A stretch of DNA of 64,000 bases, from contig CM048849.1 of NCBI GenBank assembly GCA_026545225.1, positions 51,014,336 through 51,078,335 of the forward strand, written 5' to 3'. The notes under the pieces were generated by a model. That model made no database searches and was not told where the DNA came from. It saw only the letters and a list, made by a program, of their open reading frames with translations. This stretch comes from Cornus controversa. Lineage: Eukaryota; Streptophyta; Magnoliopsida; Cornales; Cornaceae. Below, in pieces: positions 56,916 through 64,000 of the stretch (position 1 is the stretch's first letter; every line of letters begins with the position of its first letter). The position numbers and the translations under genes were made by a program.

Positions 56916-58201
56916 AAAATTAAATCTAAGATGAAGTACTTAAAAATTATTTAAAAAAATTAAATCTAAGAAAAGATAGAGTGTATAATAAAAAAGAATG
57001 AAAAAAGGATCAGTGTGGCCAACCCCATATATATATATAGGATAAAGCAAAAATGATGATGTTTTTTCTCCTTCCCTTTCTCTATTTCGTCTCTATTATT
57101 ATTATTATTTTATAATAAAAAATCAAATACCTACTTTTTTACTATTTTTTTATTTATATTTGATTATCATTCTCAGGCTTCTGTCTCTTTTTTTTTCTAA
57201 TTATTGTTTGCTAATATTTTTTTATATTAAATTTTTTTAACAAAAAATTATATATTTTTCGGATTTGGTTATTAACTCCGATATTAGATTAAAATCATAT
57301 ATAAATTTAGTCATAAATAATTCATCGAATTATTTAATTGGATCAAATATAACTCTTATCGAATTTACTTAAAATTTAATATGATTTGGTTCATTTTCGG
57401 GCCATCCACGTTAATATAATCCTAAAATACTCTAAAACCTTTATAATTATCTATTTACCATTTATAAACTTATATCATTTCTTTTGTTTTTAAAAAAATA
57501 AAAAAATTATTAAACAGGCAGGAGGAGAGTGTAGACAGGAGGATGGAAGGAATTTAAACAGAGCAAGAGAATCTTTTGATAAATGATTTAAACGAAAACG
57601 AATTTTAGTTTGTGAAACAAAAACAAAAAACATAAAAAAAAATGAGACCCCACCTCAAACTCATCCAATTGCTATCTAATATGATACCCAAAGATTTTCT
57701 ATTTATAATAGTCCACCAAGTCGGTAGTAGGACTGTACAATGCAATACACGTAAGTCAGTACGTATAAGATATACTTCCGTGGTGATGGGAAGTTTCTAG
57801 AGAGAGAAAGATCTGAAGATGATATTTGCGGAGAGAAAAGCGGTGTAGAGAGGGAGAGAAACTAGAGAGAGAGAGTCTGTGGGTTTTCTCTCAAGTCTCA
57901 ACAGTGGGCACCACCATGACAGCTGCCGTTACTATACGCCTGCTGTTGTTAAAAATCAAACTTCAGTACTAACTGTAATTTTAAATTCAATTCCAAACAG
58001 AGTGTAACTCTTAATTTGGTATTGATTGCGCAAGTAAAAAAAAAAAAATTATGTAAACAATATAATAAACATAAATAAATTAATTTTAATTACATTGATT
58101 TTAATATGATTCACCTAGTAACCTCGGAAAAGACGAACAAAAACCTCTACCAAAATAGTAGATTCTTAACTAGATCAATTTTTTTCCTGACTCAAAAAAG
58201 A

Positions 58202-58244
<43 letters not shown>

Positions 58245-58400
58245 TCCAACCCATAGCTCAAAAGTGAGATTACAAATTATATACCAAAACTCTTTCATAA
58301 TTGGACAGGTTCACAGAAAAACACAAACAAGAGGCTGGTACAATAATGTGAAGAAGATCCCAGGGAACGGAACGAGTTACGAGTTATATTAACAGTACTG
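56916..58400. other. Intergenic; distal upstream region of type B copy 4
   Basis: 57785-58050 (GAAGTTTCTAGAGAGAG, GGGCACCACCATGACAG, TATACGCCTG, TTGGTATTGATTG) matches 40280-40560 and, in part, 33850-33990. Otherwise AT-rich. No gene. Confidence 0.6.
58204..58241. repeat. (TA)n microsatellite
   Basis: About 19 TA dinucleotides. Confidence 0.9.
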
Positions 58401-58692
58401 TCACTAAGACTAGTGGAACGTTTTAAAACTTTATAACGCGGAACTTGTTTGCTCAACGGGTCAACGTAACTAGTCTATTTAATTTCTTCTTCAAATTAAT
58501 GAATAACACATGGACGTATGATTCTCTCCGTCCTTGTCTATGACAGCGTCATGCATTACAATCCAAACCCAGGGAAACATTATTGTTCAACCTGGGCCAC
58601 CACCATGGATAACTTAACATAGTTTTGAAATTTGAAGTTATTCTAAATAATAAAGGAGGGTGACCACAAGTATGACAAGGTTATATATAATG

Positions 58693-58723
<31 letters not shown>

Positions 58724-59050
58724 AATTCCAAGGATTACTTTAGCTCTACAAAGGTAAGGTGAGGGTCATCAGACACAACACCACTTATTTTCTTCAAGTT
58801 GTTTTATTTATTTATTTATTTTTCTTTTTATTTTTCAGAAATAGAAAAAGTCGGTGGCATTAGGTGAATGAACAATATCACAAGATAAGTATGGTTTTGG
58901 ACCTACATTGAAGACTTTGATTGTGCTTTCCAACTGTTTTGATGGCATGTGGAAAATGGAAATGGGTATGACATTTAAAAATTAGAGGCCACTTAATTGG
59001 TGGACTATTGTAGGTACAATTACAACAATGATTCATTCCACTACGCACGG
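58401..59050 (+). promoter_or_regulatory. Conserved distal upstream blocks of type B copy 4
   Basis: 58588-58609 carries CAACCTGGGCCACCACCATG, also at about 34811 and 45728 with small changes. 58845-58970 carries AGAAAAAGTCGGTGGCATTA, TTTGGACCTACATT and GACTTTG, as before copies 1 and 3 and partly copy 2. Function unknown; conservation may simply reflect recent duplication. Confidence 0.45.
58690..58723. repeat. (TA)n microsatellite
   Basis: ATACA followed by about 14 TA dinucleotides in the upstream region of type B copy 4. Confidence 0.85.
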
Positions 59051-59067
59051 GATAGATACATATTTCA

Positions 59068-59203
59068 TATGAAATTCAGACCAATCAAGAAAAGCAGGAA
59101 CCTTCCTTGATGTTACAAAACCTAGCATGTGCTTCTTACAGCATCTTTATCTATTGTAATTCTAGATGAATACTGGAGACTCTGCATTGGTTCAGATAAA
59201 GAG
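59068..59203 (+). promoter_or_regulatory. Conserved proximal upstream block (type B copy 4)
   Basis: AAATTCAGACCAATCAAGAA, CTTGATGTTACAAAACCTAG, CATGTGCTTCTTA and TTCTAGATGAATACTG occur in the shared order. The upstream in-frame ATG at 59129 is not favoured. Confidence 0.55.
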
Positions 59204-62855
<3,652 letters not shown>

Positions 62856-64000
62856 ATTTTGTTTCCCTTATGTATATCATTTTTTATCTTTTTGGCCATC
62901 TATATGAAAAAAACATTTTTGGTTTTTTTTGACTAGTGAAATTTAATTAGTTGTATGAAAGCATTTTCCCAATTCCATGTGAACACGCCAATAAAGTTAT
63001 TTGACTGTATAATTTAGGTGCAAGAAAGTTGATCCTCAAATAATTTAAGGATTATGGAGAACATGATGATGCATTTTCGTTGAGGAGTAACGGCATAACT
63101 TCGTACCTGCTGTCACAGAAGTCAAACTTATCACCAAATTTCTGCGGTTGTGATGGCATAAAAGTTCAATTGTCAAACTGTGGGAAGTTTGAGTAACAGA
63201 ACAAACACTTTTGAGTGTATATATTGATATGTCAACCATTATGCTCATGCCCAATAGAAAAGGGTAAAATAGAGGTTATATATATAAATGATTTGCCTTG
63301 TGAAAATACTAACAGATATCACTTTTATCATGAACTGGGAGTTTAGGGGGGAGTTTTTCGTCAAATTAGAAGTACATGGGAGTAGGTTGTCAAACATTGG
63401 GATTTGTTGCAATTTGGCTGAGGTGATTAGTGTTGCAAAAATTAACAAAAGAAGATCAAACACGCAAATAAAGACACACAAATTTTCAATATTCATTCAA
63501 AATTTAGAGATACGTTCTTAGTGTTGCAGAGTTTTCATTATGATAAAAAAAAGATGATACAATTACATAGAATTTAGAGAATATATATAGACATTTACAA
63601 GATTACATAACAAAATGTGAAATTATCAAAATATTTTTTTGAAATTATCAAGTTGAATTCACAAAGTTAAGTCAAAGTACAGTATAATCGGACTTTACAC
63701 TTCTTATCAACGAATACTTGGGAATTGAAAAGTTTTGGTTAATAAGTCAATAATGGTAGGTACACGGCGTATAGATATACACATTTATTTATATTTGTAT
63801 GTTTGGAAACATTAGTGAAGTTTAAAATTTGTTTTTATCAAGTAGCAGGTATATGAGTACACATTAGTGTCATCAGACGCCAATTGAAGTAGTTTACGTA
63901 TCGCAGTATCCCATAGTTCGCAATCATGGTAGTGAATGATTGACTTTAGTTATTACAAGGTGGAAAGTTTATTTATTTATTTTTTAGCAAGGTGGAAAGT
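62856..64000. other. 3' flank of type B copy 4 to window end
   Basis: 63025-63230 and 63860-64000 match the flank of copy 3 (50085-50260 and 50405-50500). The stretch between, about 63250-63850, has no counterpart there and no recognisable gene, so it may be an insertion here or a deletion in copy 3. Confidence 0.6.
62990..62995 (+). promoter_or_regulatory. Poly(A)-signal-like AATAAA, type B copy 4
   Basis: AATAAA 135 bp after the stop in the shared CAATAAAGTTAT context. Confidence 0.5.

Overview
This is nuclear DNA from a eudicot plant. The evidence is AT-rich intergenic DNA, short GT-AG introns, plant receptor-kinase architecture, and many plant-type LTR elements, hAT elements and MITEs. 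I cannot name the species from the sequence. The window is a tandem cluster of SD1-type G-type lectin (S-domain) receptor-like kinases (RLKs), all on the + strand. It holds five complete genes, the 3' half of a sixth cut by the left window edge, and three decayed copies. Every complete gene has the same seven-exon layout: exon 1 carries signal peptide, bulb lectin, S-locus glycoprotein region, EGF-like and PAN domains; exon 2 the membrane span; exon 3 the juxtamembrane region and P-loop; exons 4-7 the rest of the kinase and an acidic tail.

There are two subfamilies. Type A is the partial gene at 1-1602, the gene at 4285-7758, and pseudogene pieces at 16470-17393, 18113-18235 and 32064-32365. 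Type B resembles Arabidopsis B120 and comprises the genes at 11032-14702, 35176-38728, 46330-49919 and 59204-62855. The two left-most type A copies come from a nearly exact 6,156-bp-offset tandem duplication. The type B genes keep recognisable upstream blocks, so whole gene-plus-promoter units of about 11-13 kb were duplicated. The spacing between the first two type B genes was stretched to 24 kb by transposons.

The transposon-rich part (15.0-33.4 kb) is very readable. It has a 1.26-kb non-autonomous LTR element with a CTCCT target-site duplication (TSD), a 330-bp TRIM with a TACTG TSD inside a pseudogene exon, and a 9.4-kb array of three LTRs and two internal regions (LTR-int-LTR-int-LTR) flanked by one ACTTG TSD. 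It also has a region of several degenerate tandem-repeat families ending in a copia-like 3' LTR, and an 832-bp foldback element. Farther right are two non-autonomous hAT elements with perfect 8-bp TSDs (44308-45033 and 54196-55594), a decayed PIF/Harbinger-associated Myb/SANT-like gene (52440-53776), a LINE reverse-transcriptase tail fragment (about 56560-56915) and Cassandra/TRIM-like debris (about 41201-41780).

The RLKs are predicted plasma-membrane receptors. Their extracellular exons differ while parts of their kinase exons are nearly identical between copies, including introns, as expected for a birth-and-death receptor cluster with local sequence exchange. The most interesting leads are the conserved open reading frame running from exon 1 into intron 1 in the type B genes, the kinase-side exchange tract, the three-LTR array with an internal nested stem-loop, and the conserved upstream blocks.
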